Positions 9,751-22,954 are shown, numbered from the stretch's first letter. The stretch is 64,000 bases of DNA from Alisma plantago-aquatica (GCA_963693085.1 OY856412.1:342377457-342441456); one strand, 5' to 3'. The notes: a model not told the origin generated them from the letters alone. Numbers and translations: made by a program.

Positions 9751-12293
9751 TGTAAGGACCCTGACCCACGTTTTGGGCTAACCCTATTTATTTTGCCTAT
9801 GTTTTATGCTTATCTCCTTGCTCAAATCATCTAAGATGTAATTAGGGCATGTTGGATGTTTTCACTCCTTGTTTGAACTTGTTTCTTGATCCTTGTGTTT
9901 TGTGGGGAGGTCTTTGTACAACTTGCAGTTCACCCACGATAGAGGTTGATGTGCAAGTTTGTCACCTCTAGAGTGTTCCTTCTCTCTCTTGGCATCATCT
10001 AGAGGAGAGAGGAAGTGTTGGGCTCCTTGTTTTGGCCTTGGTTGAGTGGCGAGATCCTTGGTGATGTTTTGGGCACATGTTTGAGGTGTGCTTTTCTCTT
10101 ATGCGTGTTATCTCAGGCTTGAGAGCTTTGATGAGACCATGTATCAGTTCATGGTTTCTTGGAGGAGGCTTAGTATCAGTTGAGGGTGTCTTGAGGGACA
10201 TCCTATCAGTTGGTATCATCTTGAGGATCACCATATCGGGTTGTGATGACTCTAGAGGAGTTCCATATCAGTTTCTGACTTAGGGTTTCATCCCTATCAG
10301 TTTGTGAAGCAAGGAGGAGGTGTGTATCGGCCATGACCTTGGAAAGAGGCCAAGTGGGCAAGACATATGTCATATCATCTTGTTACATGATGTTACATGT
10401 GTTATTTATTTTTGTACATGTGTCTTCTAGGTTTCTAAGGTGATGATACCTTCCCCTAGCTCTCTCTCTCTCTCATTGGTCATGTATATATACCCCAATC
10501 TTCCCATGCAAGAGAACCCTTTTAGTGATCCTTTCTTTCTCTCCTTGGTGGACGACCTTGAACTTGAAGAGCACTCTCCTTTGGAGCTTGATGGGCAAGC
10601 CAAGAGCTTGTGGTGCTCTCTTTCATCTTCTTCCTTGGTAAGCCATGGTTTTCTAGCTTTCTTTCTCTTCTTCTTTCTTCTTCTTGGACATGGACCTTGG
10701 TATCTTCTTTTCTCTCTTTTTCTCTTTCTTAACCATGGTTCTATGTTCCTTCTTAGAGGTGTTGTGCTTGGACGATCTTCTCTATATACCTTGAGCTTTG
10801 TGAGCTTGGAGCTTGACCTTGGAGCTTAGATCTTGGTGGTTGTTCTTGAGGCAGGTTATATAACTCTAAACCTACTTTGTTATTATCACTCTTTTACTTG
10901 TTACCTTACTAGTTATCTATATCTCTTCATCTCTTGCTTGCTAGTAGCTTTACTTGGTAGTCTTGTATTTAGTTTTGAGAATAAAACTTTGTTAAGTTGC
11001 TTCCATAATTTGCTCTTTTCCTTTGCCTTATTAGTATCATCATCTTGAGGTAGATGATGACTAAAACGATATGTTGTGCTAATCCAATATACATATAAAC
11101 CGATATTCTAGACTGGTATGCTCTTGTGTAAACTAATATGCCTCTTATGTTGTAGTTTGTTATGATCTAGTGATCCCTTGGTAGGAAGATTCTTGAGTCT
11201 CCATGCTTCTAGTTGAGTGTGGAAGTCGACTTGGGTAACCCTAATTCGATACATGTGAAATTCGGCACACCTTGCAAATGGATACACCCTAACCCGATAC
11301 ACCTAGATTTAATGAGGGAAACATCTCCCTAGAGCTTCAATCAATACAACTAACCCTATGGTTGATATCATATAGAGACCTATGTGACCGATACATAAAG
11401 GGGTACATAGGCTAATACCCTAGTTAATGGGTAGGATGATACCCTAGTTGGTGGTTAGGATGATACCCTAGGTGGTGGGTAGGTTGATACCCTAAGGGAT
11501 GGTGAGGCTGATAGCCTAGTTGGTGGGTAGGATGATACCATTGATGGGTGGTGAGGTTGATACCTTATGAAGTGGTGTGACTGATATCCTTTCTTATGCC
11601 CCTCTAGACCGATATCCTTTGTTGTTCCTTGTTCGACACACTCTCACTAAGGAGTTGTGCCTGATATCATGTGATGTTGAGCCGATACAAAGTGATGATA
11701 AAACAATAATAATCCTTGAGTTGGTAGGTCGATACCCTATCTAAAGTGGTTTCCTGATATCTAAGCTAAACCAATACCCTACCTTAATGTGGTGGCCGAT
11801 ACCCTAACCCTAATCGACATCTTGTGATGTGTAGTGATGGATCTTGTGGATGCTAGGGTTAAATGGTGTGATGCGATACCTTATAGTGTAATCATGTGTG
11901 TAATGTTGAAAATTATACCTCATTACATCTTTCATAATAAGGATAGGAATATGTTTCCACATATCTAAATATACTTCATAACAATGAAGGAAGTGATGAT
12001 CTAAAAATGGTTGATGATCCAACCCTATAAACCCTAACAAGTAAAGTGAAACCATAATTGTTATGATGTGAAGTGTATGATGTAAATGTACATCATGAGT
12101 TCTACGAAATGATGATGCTTTACCTTCTTGTTATCAGTTTCTAACCATGTAGGTGATACTGATTGATGTACATAGCATGGTATGAGCTATGGTAGTTATG
12201 TTGTGATGGACATGTGGTCCTTGTGATGGACATTGGTCCTTGTGATGGACATGTGGTCCTTGAGATGGACATGTGGTCCTTCTGATGGAAATT
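9751..12293 (+). mobile_element. 3' LTR of chromovirus, interrupted at 12294
   Basis: The LTR starts TGTAAGGACCCTGACCC, closely matching the minus-strand start of the LTR at 59958 (TGTAACGACCCTGGCCTGG). Its 3' part (11925-12290) repeats 3165-3590. It is cut by the minus-strand gypsy element at 12294, and I do not find the remaining ~1.4 kb (homologous to 3600-5016) on the far side, so it was probably deleted. Bases 11340-11830 hold many GATACCCTA and CCGATAT motifs. ORFs within (for example 10440-10829) are low-complexity LTR sequence, not genes. Confidence 0.8.
10483..10492 (+). promoter_or_regulatory. TATA box of the chromovirus LTR
   Basis: TGTATATATA lies 733 bp into the LTR, just after a (CT)n run at 10461-10474. 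With U3 about 0.7 kb, the R-U5 part would be over 3 kb, which is unusually long. Confidence 0.5.
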
Positions 12294-15200
12294 TTTCACA
12301 CCCACATCCCACGATTACCACTAATCATGAGATTAGGGCATGACTATGAAGATTATACTTAATACAAAGTTCACATCTGACTTTTCCTTTATATTTTAAA
12401 CACTTTGTTTACTCGCATTTCTATCCCATAAATAAACTTTACAAGAGAATTAAACCTTGATTACCCTAACATGATCTCAACATTTATGATACACACCTAG
12501 ACATTCATTCTTTTTCTCACACATCCATGTGCATACAACATGACAATCAGATACATTCTCTCTTATCAAGGAAGCAAAGATATGAAACATCATTTATAAC
12601 TGTCTCACATCTATACAAGGACCTAGAGTGATAGGGACCGATTGAACTTAACTAATCTTATACTCAACTTATGTGGTAGATCTACTCTGATGCTTTGACC
12701 TTTTACATGTCCATGTGGTTTCCCTAAAAAATTTAAGTAAAGGGGTGAGCCTACTCGCTCTGTGAATGAGTACTAAAAAGAAACAGTCTAAAATAATGAT
12801 ATAATTATAGATATACCTTTGAGAAAATGATATCAATTATAACAACAATAATTACTACACTGAGCAGATCTAAAACAATACAGTTAAAATAACAGAGAAT
12901 GTAAATATTGCATTTAAAGAACAACTACTATGAAACTGTACTCAAATCTTTCTTAACTCATTTTATTTATAAGAAACTCTTCAAACCTATATGATCATAT
13001 TTTATCTTATGCCCTGATCATATGCAATGTACTCTACATATGAAGACTCATAGTGCACTACGATCTCACCGTATAAGACTTAGCTTAAAACCCATGAATC
13101 TAAGCCTAGAACTGAATCCGTGTCTGCTTGACTCGAACCGTCACATCTGACTAAGGCAGCTAAACAACTGGCCTTTAACTGGACCTCTCCTTCTAGGTTG
13201 AGTATACAGGAAGAGGTTATGAGACGCTCTGTGGGCGTCATCTTGGTACGCTCTATGGGTACCTCTGGGTTACCACCGGGATCTATGGTTCATCTTGGGT
13301 AACCTATCTTCTCTTAGGAGACTTCCTCAAGGGCTTCGTCTCCCCGCATGCTCTGTGGGTGTGTTCTGATCCTCGTATACTGGTCTCTACCAGGGTGGAT
13401 CGTTTCCTCCCTACAGTGCAGACATCTGTAGGGAATCCACGATGTTCAGGGAACCTATGTCTATTATTTTATTGTTTTTGGAAAGCTCTTACTATATTGT
13501 ATCTCTCTCTTACTTATTCTTGACTCTGGTATCTCTATGGTACCGAGTCTATTCATTTGAAGCTTATAAATACGGCATGGACTTTCTTACTTAACTTGGC
13601 AGAGCAGTATATTCAAAACACTATAATATTATGAGTAATCATCATACTATACATACATGCAGACTAACATTCTTAAATAAACAGAATACATGTCAACTTG
13701 GCACTTTATACACTAGAATCATGCAATTGAACTATTAAGAATCACAACATCTCATACTGAGAACATTGATATCACAATACTCGATTCATTGAACACCCTA
13801 TCCTTGGGGTTTCATTTACCTCATTCACTTATCACATGGCTCTCATAAGGATTTCATACGACATAAACATTCACTGAATAAAGAATGCTTAAATCATATA
13901 CAATCAATATATGTATGAAACCTTGGAACTGAGCTGAATTTAGGTTTCCATTCCATTCACTAAGATTCCATGCATCAAGAATAAAATTGAATGAATAAAG
14001 TCTATCACGTTAATAAAATCCCTTCAAATGGATTTCAAGATATCTATTCATAAATATCCAACTTTCCTCGCATCTAGGGTTTCACCCTCTTTACTAAGAT
14101 ATCAAACAAACACTATTCACCTTAAATGAAATCCAAGATAGAATCTGACATATATGTACTATGAATTGAGATAAACAATCATTCATAACCAAGGGGATCC
14201 AGATAAACAAATTTCTCTATTTAATTATATAGCAATTTCAGTCATAGACAAATTCCCTATATTTCAGTTTACTCTTATAACCTCTGTGAATACTTAGGGA
14301 ATTCTCATTAGGATGTATTGTATACATTTCTAATATGACTTTATCATTTGAAATTCATCCAAATAGGGGAAGATTCCATTTCAAATCATTTTGCAACAAC
14401 TTAGATCAAACAGACAATTCCGGGTTTGTAGTCGCATACTAAGCAATTAAGGATTATGGATGATTTAACCAATTTTTGTGCAATATACTATTTAAAGGAA
14501 GTACCCACTCACCCTAAGGTGTGAAAACACCTCAAAAACGCAGCTCATCCCTAAAAATCTCGATCTCATATTAAATCCCTAGCAATTCACCCAATTCTTC
14601 TTCCTTTCAACTTAGAAACCCTAAAAATGAGGGATTATGAAGAAAGAGTGAGAAAAGGGGACGTTTTGGTACCATTTTAGATCAAATTAGAGGAGGGATG
14701 AAATCTTGACATATGAGACAAGATTCACCATGAAAGGCTATGCAAAGAAGCTAAACTTACTTGATTTCATCATATCTCGGATAGAGAAACCCTAAATCAG
14801 CAATTCCACCACTTTCTCCTCTCAAACCCTAACTCTGCCTCTGTATATAGGATTTCATTTCACTGGAATGAATCATGAATTATGAGAGCTTCTAGTGTGT
14901 TAGGTTGACCATATAGAGAAATTGAGCTGCTTGGGTCAATTGCACATTGACCCCTCACTATACTTTCTCTTATTTCAGCAGAATTTTCTGTTATAAAACT
15001 GTTACAATAATTCATCTATTTATGAGATCAAACCTTCTTAAAAAATTACAAAATTTATAATGATGTCTGAAATCCAATTTTAGAGATCTTATAAAAATTT
15101 TAGATCATTTAGAGTTATCAATAAATAATTAAAAATCAAACAATATACTACTAAACAACATTCTATCAGCATGGTCGGTTGAAGTATATCTCGACCGAGA

Positions 15201-17074
15201 ATTACTTTCAAAGAACATTCAAATATTTTGAAAATTTTCACTCAAATGCATGATTGAGTTATACATATTATATGAAAATTTGAGTTCAACCAGTGTTACA
15301 CATAAAATACTAAAAATTATTTAGTGAGACGCTATACTTATCAAATTTTGTATTCATATGTCATCAAAACCCTAATTTGGGCAAATTAGGGTTTCCAAAT
15401 CTTAAACGATGATTATGTGAATCAAACTATGATTAAATCTTCTCATTATATTTAAAACATGTTTCAAACCCTTCTCTACTTTCCATAATCCTCTTACCAT
15501 ATACTACTCTTCGACCTGTCATCTTTAACTTCTAATAAATTTTTTTTCTTCTTATGATCATGTTGCTTATTCATGTGTATGGTCATGTATACCATGTTGT
15601 ACATATTTCTTTTTATCGTTCTACTAATGTGAAGTTGAAATTCTAAATCAATAATCTCTCTACTAGTTTCAACTCATGTTTAATACATTGCATATCCTTC
15701 ATTTTAAATCAAACGGCTCATGCATGAGTCAAACTTAGTATCTATTTCAATCAAGTTTTTCCCTCCTGAATATAGTCTACCTTTGTATGACTTATTCATT
15801 GGTTAAGCTCCACTTTTGTTCTTCTTTTAGAAACTAGTTTGTTGTTCTATAGAGACTTGGAATCCAAAGGTAGTAAAGATGAATGTATTAACTTCACAAT
15901 AAAGGTATACATTCAATGCTCTCAATTATATCATAACCCTCATTCCTTAATCAAGCTCATCATTTCCAACATTTTTCTTTGTTTTAACTTAGTTTCTTAT
16001 CCTAGTCTTATGATTTACATGTTCATGTAATTCTCTTTACTTTAACTCTTCTAAAGACTCTTCACTTCTATGTACTTATCGTATACTTAACTTTTTTCTT
16101 CTATTTTCCCTTTGCTTTGGAGTACATAAAAATATTGTACTCGATTATATGATCTATTCCTCATGATTTATTATTATTATCTTGGACCTTAAATAATTTT
16201 CTCATATCCTTTCCCTATTTCATATTTAGAGTTCATATAATACTAATCATTAAACTTCATCTAAACCTTATGGCGTGTTCCTTTATTCCCAATTAAGGGT
16301 TTCTCATATGAGGCCCCAAAGTTGGATCTCAGATATCAGTTCCAACTGATTCTTAGCTATTCTAATCTTACCCACATGTTTCAACATCTTAGTGTATGTA
16401 CATTCTCACTATGATGTGTCTAATTTATACAGAGTATACTCTTATTATATTTTCAATAGGAGTCATTAGATCCCAGTAACGCACCCTGCCAGCCGGACCA
16501 GGCCTAACCTATAGTCCTGAAGCCAAGAGCTAGTAAGGATTAACTAACTCCTATTAATCTCAATCATGTGGAAAGAATATCCACTTAGGGAAAACTCATT
16601 CAAACATAACTTTTGGTCTACTGGACACAAAGAATATAAATAATAATTGAATCACTTCATGATACAGAACAATATAAAAGAACCATATGTATTCTACAAA
16701 ATGAATTTATGAATTCATGTATATAAGAGCATTTCTATTGATCTTCAATCAAAAAGCAATATAAAGCAAGAGTTGTGTAACATTTTATGTTTAATCTCTA
16801 ACTCCTTCATTACTTTCCGGTCTCCTAACCCTAAGTTTTCTAGGGTTTCTCTCTAGTCCATCCTTCCACTGCATACATGGCCAGGGCATCCAAAGAAGAA
16901 TAGACATAGTAGCTTGATACTGGTCAACCTAAGTATTCAGATACTGGGCCAGGGTATCTAAATACTCAAACCTCCCAAAGCTAAAGACACATCAACTACT
17001 ATTTGCCACACTTATAACTCTGACTTTCTATCCTAATGGTCCCTAATGACTCATCCTAATCTCTGATACCAAGT
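12294..17074 (-). mobile_element. Minus-strand gypsy-type element: 3' LTR plus gene-less interior
   Basis: Bases 12294-13265 are repeated at 17075-17812 plus 19430-19660 (start TCACACCCACATCCCA), giving two direct LTR copies about 4.8 kb apart. The primer site before 17075 is on the minus strand, so this left copy is the 3' LTR. A minus-strand TATA-like TATATACAG lies near 14845. The boundary between LTR and interior could not be fixed because the other LTR is truncated at 19660. No gag or pol motif was seen from 13265 to 17060. It is either a non-autonomous (LARD-like) element or fully decayed. Confidence 0.6.
17061..17072 (-). other. Primer-binding site, initiator tRNA-Met type
   Basis: On the minus strand TTGGTATCAGAG follows two bases after the LTR end GGGTGTGACA (17075). 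This is the standard iMet primer site and sets the minus orientation of the element. Confidence 0.8.
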
Positions 17075-17812
17075 TGTCACACCCACATCCCATGATTACC
17101 ACTAATCAATAGATTAGGGCATGACTATGAAGATTAAACTTCATACAAAGTTCACTTATGACTTTTCTTTTTTATTTCAAACACTTTGTTTACTCGCATT
17201 TCCATCACATAAACAAACTTTACAAGAGAATTAAACCTTGATTACTCTAACATGATCTCAAAATTTATGATACACACCTAGACATTCATTATTTTTCTCA
17301 TACTTCCATGTCCATACAACATGACAATCAGATACATTCTGTCTTATCAAGGAAACAAAGATACGAAACATCATTTATAACTCTCTCACATCTATAAAAG
17401 GACCTAGAGTGATAGGGACCAACTGAACTTAACTAATCTCATACTCAACTCATGTGGTATATCTACTCTGATGCTTTGAACTTCTTCAAGTCCATGTGCT
17501 TTCCCTAAAAATTTTGAGTAGAGGGGTGAGCCTACTCGCTCAGTGAATGAGTACTTCAAAGAAACAGTCTAAAGAACTGATATAATTACAGATATACCTT
17601 TGAGAAACTGATATCAATTATAACAACAATAATTACTACACTGAGCAGATCTAAAACAATACAGTTAAAATAACAGAGACTGTAAATATTGCAATTAAAG
17701 AACAACTACTACGAAACTGTACTCAAATCTTTCTTAACTCTTTTTATTTTTAAGAAACTCTTCAAACCTATATGATCATATCTTAGCTTATGCCCTGATC
17801 ATATGCAGTGTA

Positions 17813-17817
17813 CTCTA
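17813..17817 (+). repeat. Target-site duplication CTCTA, left copy
   Basis: CTCTA at 17813-17817 and again at 19425-19429 flanks the solo copia LTR. The uninterrupted site GTACTCTACATATG is present in the sister LTR near 13030. Confidence 0.9.
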
Positions 17818-19424
17818 TGTTGGATCCAAGATGGGTGATTTGATTCTCTAGAGGGGGGTGAATAGAGCTGAATGCACCTAAACAAAATTTATTAGACCTT
17901 CAAGATATATCACAAGATAAGGTTTCTAAATAGGTAATTTGAGTGCAACTAAAACATTCATAGCAAGGATGAGAGAGATTCAACATATACCAATTGACAA
18001 GTTGTTTAGAGTGGTTCCACACTTCAAACTAGAAGTGAGTTAGTCCACTACCTAAAGGGTCAACATCTAGGATTTCTTAACCTTGCACCTTCATTATATT
18101 CATTATATGAGAGATACAATACATGACCACCAACGGACTTATCTATCCAATACAAAGAGTCCTCAACCTTACCAAGGACTTACCCACTTTGCAAGGAGTC
18201 TTCCGCCTTCTTCCAAGGACTTACCTACTCTTGCACAAGTCTTTAGCCGTGCAGGGATTACCCACTCTACTTGGATCTTTCGCCTGTGACTTCACCTTCA
18301 CTCAGAGAAGCTTCCACCAAGGACTTACCCACTTGAGCAAGGAGTCTTCTTCCTTCACCAAGGGCTTACCCACTCTTGCTCCATATCTTCAGCCTTGATC
18401 TTCACCAAGGGATGCCTTCCCTTATTCCTCTTCACCTTTCTTAGCAAAGAGAGAGAACCTTCATCTTCATGGTTGAAATGAGAGATGGGGAGGTAGTGAA
18501 AGTGAGAGCCTCACAAGATATACATGTAGGACTATCTCTCTTACAAATTTCCTACTCACTGTGACAAATGTAGCAAGTGATTAAGCTTAGAGAGAGAGAG
18601 GAGGCTGTAGGAAGCACTCCACTATAGAATAGGAACCTCACATAGAGTTTTGCATTGAATGCTCCATCTTGGAATGAAGCCCAAGGGATCCTATTCATAG
18701 TTGGGGATGTCTCTTAGCCTTTGGGAACACTTGAGAACAAAAACTAGTCATTTTGTTGCTTGCAAAGGATATATTTTCACTTGTTGCAACTCCACAATGG
18801 CTAGAAGCACTTTTCTGCACTTTTTCGTACAGTGCAATCGGTCGAGTTTCTATAAGGGTAACTAGATCGATAGAGTAAAAGACAAAGCCGATATTCAGAC
18901 CATCAGTCGTGTTTGTCCTGGGGAAACTCGACCGACCAATGAAAATCAACTTGGTTAGGTACTCCATCAGTCGAGTTATGCGGAGTGTAAAATTGACCGA
19001 TCAAAAGTCATTTTCAAGATCCAATCAGGATCGGTCGAGTTTGCGACTCACAAAACTCGACCGATGAACAACTTGATGTGAATTTTGGAAAATGTCTTTT
19101 GAGTGCTTAAACATTCAATCTAAGTGCTCCTGGTTTTTTCTAAGCTTAAGTACAAGTCATACAATCATTACAAGTAATTTACAACATGATTCGAATGGAT
19201 TTACATCATATTACAAAAATGTGCACTTGTATTGACTTTGACTTGTCTTTTCTCCAAGTTGAGATGCGCAAGTTAGGGCATTTGGAGTGTGTCTATACCT
19301 AATCTGAAATCACTCAAGTAGAGGTATTAGACACCAATATTTGGAATGGTTAGTCATCATCAAAACATGGATTTAGTCAATTTAGACGTGAGTCAACATT
19401 GACCTAATTGACCTTGAGTCAACA
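17818..19424 (-). mobile_element. Solo copia LTR (1,607 bp), minus strand
   Basis: It starts TGTTGGATCC and ends GAGTCAACA, with 5-bp inverted ends TGTTG/CAACA and perfect CTCTA duplications. The motif CTAGAGGGGGGTGAATAGAG near its low end also occurs at the low end of the copia LTR at 59959, which is attached to a minus-strand pol; this gives the orientation. No internal region remains, so it is a recombination-derived solo LTR. A TATA-like CTATGAATAG lies on the minus strand at 18691-18700, with a palindrome cluster upstream at 18834-19066. The proline-rich ORFs near 18083-18398 come from ACTTACCCACT repeats and are not genes. Confidence 0.9.
19030..19065 (-). promoter_or_regulatory. 13-bp perfect inverted repeat in U3 of solo copia LTR
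   Basis: ATCGGTCGAGTTT at 19030-19042 is repeated inverted at 19053-19065 with a 10-nt spacer. Related half-sites (CGGTCGAG, CTCGACCGA) occur at 18838, 18905-18935 and 18965-19000. It lies about 340-370 bp upstream of the minus-strand TATA-like box. Confidence 0.6.
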
Positions 19425-19660
19425 CTCTACATATGAAGACTCATAGTGCACTACGATCTCACTGTACAAGACTTAGCTTAAAACTCGGGAAGCTAAGCCT
19501 AGAACTGAATCTGAGTATGCTTGACTCGAACCGTCAAGTCTGACTAAGGCGACTAAACAACTGGCCTTTAACTGGACCTCTCCTTCTAGGCTGAGTACAT
19601 AGGCGGAGGGTCTGAGATGCTCTGTGGGCCTCATCTTGGTACGCTCTGTGGGTACCTATC

Positions 19661-20135
19661 AGGAAAATCAATTGTAATCTGGCAAATGTGTCATAGATAT
19701 ATTTCTAGGTAGTCGAGCTTAGGATGTGCCCTTAGACAAATATGAACTGGGATTGATCTGATTTCCCAGACACCCAACATGGAGAAACTCAAGTAATCTA
19801 CTCTGGAATCTATCATCTGACTCAGGTTTAGTTGATACATATTGTAGCTCATTGGGTCCTTGACGACCTTGTTCCATAGAAATTTGTGTTTAGCTGATTG
19901 AAACAACTTGGCCTAGAATTCCACAGTTTTCCAGTGAAAACAACAAGATTAGATCTTTTTGAGAATGAAAAAGCTCCACCAAAGGGGGCTTGGCTTTTTC
20001 GCCAACTTTAGTTAATAACTTGGTCACCACTTAATAATGATTATGAAGTCATTAAAAAGAATCCTGTGTGGCCCATTAGCTTAATCAATAGAATAGAAAC
20101 GTTGTATCTTCTTTCAGAACATTAACCATAATCAC
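19661..20135. other. Unassigned stretch
   Basis: There is no recognisable gene, repeat or LTR match within the window. It begins exactly where the minus-strand gypsy LTR is truncated. The 71-codon minus ORF at 19691-19906 has no recognisable motif. Confidence 0.4.
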
Positions 20136-20138
20136 TTA

Positions 20139-20631
20139 GGGGGTCGTTTGGTTTCCCTTTTCAAAATGTCCTACTTTACACATGAACATATCACCATCCT
20201 ATAGAAGTTATGTTCAATTTTCATGTTCCAAAGGCGTTGTTCCGGGCCTTCCAACTATATCTCAACCATCTATTCTAAAAGTGGATGGAAGTAAACCGTC
20301 ACTGTTGATTGAATGTACGGTCAAGGTTTACTTGTAACATGATCCGTCATAGGGACCTGTAACAGTGAATTCGGTCCCAGAAAAATTGGGCTATCAACAG
20401 CAAAATTCAATGGTTGTGTAGAGCAGGTGAGCATTGAAAACAACCCACACCATGTAGAAAACATGAGTCTATATATAGAAAACTTACGGATGTAATGGAT
20501 CAAATCCCTGATCAAATACAAAAAATGATTTTAACTACCGATCTATGCTGGCATATATTTGTATATAAATACCACAATTCGTGACCACAATTCGTGACCA
20601 CAATTCGTAACTACATAGCCCAAGCAGCCCC
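20139..20631. mobile_element. Tourist-like MITE (PIF/Harbinger type), 493 bp
   Basis: The left end GGGGGTCGTTTGG and the inverted right end GGGGCTGCTTGG form imperfect terminal inverted repeats. TTA at 20136-20138 and at 20632-20634 is a 3-bp target duplication, the TWA type favoured by PIF/Harbinger. There is no transposase inside. Near the right end CACAATTCGTGAC is repeated three times in tandem (20573-20610). Confidence 0.75.
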
Positions 20632-20634
20632 TTA

Positions 20635-21330
20635 GACTAATTAGTGTACATACGAGTATTTAAAATATTAGCAGTCATACCAATACTAATGGTTTGTTAC
20701 TTGTACTTTACTCCTAAAGTCTCTTTCTAATTTGTTATTGGATCTTGTAGGTTGTTGATGACACCGGAGTTGGGCAAGATGAATAGGACCAGATTTTAAA
20801 CTGTTCAAGATACGCCCTTGAGTTTAGTAGGATATTACTCTGTACAATTCTACATGTTTATGCTAGATGAATGTCATATGCGGCACTTGATGTACTTATC
20901 TTATTTTGCACACGACTCCATATCTTTTATGACATTTCTCTCCATTTGGATTTCTCAATGTAAACGATATTTGGCTAATTAATATTTTATTTTCAATCAA
21001 AGACACATGAATGTACATTTTCCTTGATGGATGTCATACTTTGAGTATTGTTCAGTGGAATAGAATGTGTATGTATGTGTGTTTGTATGTGTACGCGTGA
21101 CATATTATATATTGTGTCAAAACATCTTTATTTGTCATTACACGTCTAGTATTTTTTTCACGTGTTTTAATGTAGATGAACTTCTCCTATAAAATAAAAA
21201 TGTAGGAATTTATGTTAATAAGCGTGGATAGGTATATGCTATAAATAAAATTGTAGGAAGAAGTCCACACAGAAAAGTGTTGATAACAAGATATCACACA
21301 AAAGGGTATTCAAAGAACAACACACTTAGA
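20635..21330. other. AT-rich unassigned stretch
   Basis: I see no gene or element end here. The stretch is AT-rich, with scattered CACGTG-like and ACACA motifs leading into the tandem repeat that follows. Confidence 0.4.
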
Positions 21331-21334
21331 AAAT

Positions 21335-21640
21335 GTGGATATTTACACGTCATGTACAAAAATGCAAAAAATATGCGACACAAAAAGGCACAGACATTTG
21401 ATGTCACAAGAAATATCACACCAAAAGGTGTGGATATTTAGATGCCACATAGATATATGTGAAAACGACATCACACAAAAAAAGTTGAATATTTACATGT
21501 CATGTACAAAAATGTAAAAAATATGCCACACCAAAAAGCGCTGACATTTGATGTCACACAAAAAAAAATGTGAAAGAAATATCACACCAAAAAGTGTGGA
21601 TATTTAGATTCCACATAGATATATGTGAAAACGACATCCC
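21335..21640. repeat. Two-copy tandem repeat, ~150-166 bp unit
   Basis: The block starting ATTTACACGTCATGTACAAA (21341) recurs at 21491, and AGATATATGTGAAAACGACAT recurs at about 21451 and 21617. Within each unit the short phrase (A)TATCACACCAAAAAG(T)GTG recurs. The repeat ends directly at the point where the subtilase pseudogene loses its homology (about 21645-21657). Confidence 0.8.
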
Positions 21641-21654
21641 ACCATCGGGACATG

Positions 21655-22901
21655 TTTGTGCCGCCAGCTCCTGGGTACACGAGAGGTAGGTTAGAGAAAC
21701 TTTGGTTCAGTGCAGGCTGTACCAAGGATTGGCCATCAAACACCTTCCGTTGCCGAGCACCACACGCGCATTAACCGTCCTGTCCAAGGTCCCGGCGCCG
21801 ACGGTCAGGATCCAAGGTGCGTCGTTGATCACTGTGCTCGCACCCGGACCACTGTTTCCAGCTGCACAACTCACAAACACTCCCTTTTCAATGGCACTAA
21901 AAGCGCCTATAGAACCACTGTCTTCAACAAAGGGGATTGGATCTCCCCAAATGGAGACCGACAAAATGTTTACGCCGTCAGACAAGGCTGCATCGTAGGC
22001 CGGCAGTATGTCGGAATCGGCACAACCGGTAGCGGGGTAGCAGCACTTGTAGGTTGCCAGCCATGCTTTTGGGGCGATTCCAGATGCCGTTCCAGATGCT
22101 TGTCCGTAAAAACTTGCGTTAGTAATGAAACTCCCGGCTACTGTTGAAGCAGTATCTGTGCCATGGCCGTGCGAGTCGATAGGGTCAGCGGCGGTAGGAG
22201 ACGGGCTCTCCGAAGTCACTGAATCAGATTCTCGTCCTCTTATGAGAGCTTGTATACCGGTGTCAAAGGCCTTGGCAACAATGAGCTTGTTGTTGCACTC
22301 AACAGGGGCTTGGCAGCTGTCCTTCCATCTTGAAGGTGGAGGTGGCATCCCATCATCTGCAAAAGAAGGGTGTCCGGGCATTATACCGGTGTCCAGGACC
22401 CCAACAATGACCCCGGACCCGTAGTTGGTATCTGGCCATAACCCCTTGAAGGCCGAGTCCGAGGTAAGATGGTGTTCTGGTGGTCTGGAGCTGGAATAGT
22501 GTATCCGGGTAAGCATGGACAAAACCTTCTTTTTGTTGCAGCACCTGTAGCTCCTCTTCAGTCAACCGGGCTACGAATCAGCTCATGACCTCATGGTACG
22601 CATACAGGAGCCTTGAGCCGCCGCTCTCTGGTAGGAAAGATCTGTACCCCCTCTCCTTCTCGACAGCGTTTATGAAAATGGTGGATTCAGGGGGCTGGAC
22701 GTGCGCAATGTACGATTGTAGCTTCCCCCAAACAAAACGACCTTCATACGACTCATACACCGTCAATGGCGAGATTCGCCGCGGTGCAGTGCCATCTCCT
22801 TGTTCGAATTCTGGCAACGGTGGAACAATGTCTGCGGTGGTAGGCACCAAAAGAATACTCAATTCTGTAAGTAGGAGGAAAGATACCAGTAGTCGAGCCA
22901 T
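21655..22901 (-). pseudogene. Subtilisin-like serine protease (subtilase, S8), 3'-truncated pseudogene
   Basis: Plant subtilases are secreted preproteases acting in the cell wall. From ATG 22901 (minus) there is a hydrophobic signal peptide (about residues 1-23), then an I9 propeptide (SYIAHVQPPES, LLYAYHEVMS). A TGA at 22578-22580 breaks the propeptide, which continues in frame (FVARLTEEELQVLQQ) until a frameshift near 22455-22480. The catalytic domain is then open to 21707: GVLDTG (Asp), SHGHGTDTAST (His present, but the usual following His is Asp) and AAGNSGPG (oxyanion Asn). A further frameshift near 21745 precedes DGQSL and LPLVYPGA. Homology stops at about 21655, so the PA region end and the Ser box are missing. 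It is the only host-type gene I recognise here. Confidence 0.9.
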
Positions 22902-22954
22902 ATTCTGTAAATAGAGGAAAAATGCTTTGCCTTTTGATGATAGCTACAACTCCT

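Larger units (their letters stand above)
17075..19660 (-). mobile_element. 5' LTR of the minus-strand gypsy element, split by a solo copia LTR
   Basis: Bases 17075-17812 and 19430-19660 together match 12294-13265 almost base for base. The interruption 17818-19424 is flanked by a 5-bp duplication. At 19660 (after GGGTACCT) similarity to the left copy stops, so the U3 end of this LTR and its outer target duplication have been lost. Confidence 0.75.

Noticed and set aside
18083..18398. ORFs with repeated LTHFARS/GLPTL
   Set aside because: They come from CCAAGGACTTACCCACT repeats inside the copia LTR.
21710..22147. 145-codon plus-strand ORF (and 22585-22914, 22125-22424)
   Set aside because: Exact antisense shadows of the subtilase pseudogene, whose minus-strand frames show family motifs.
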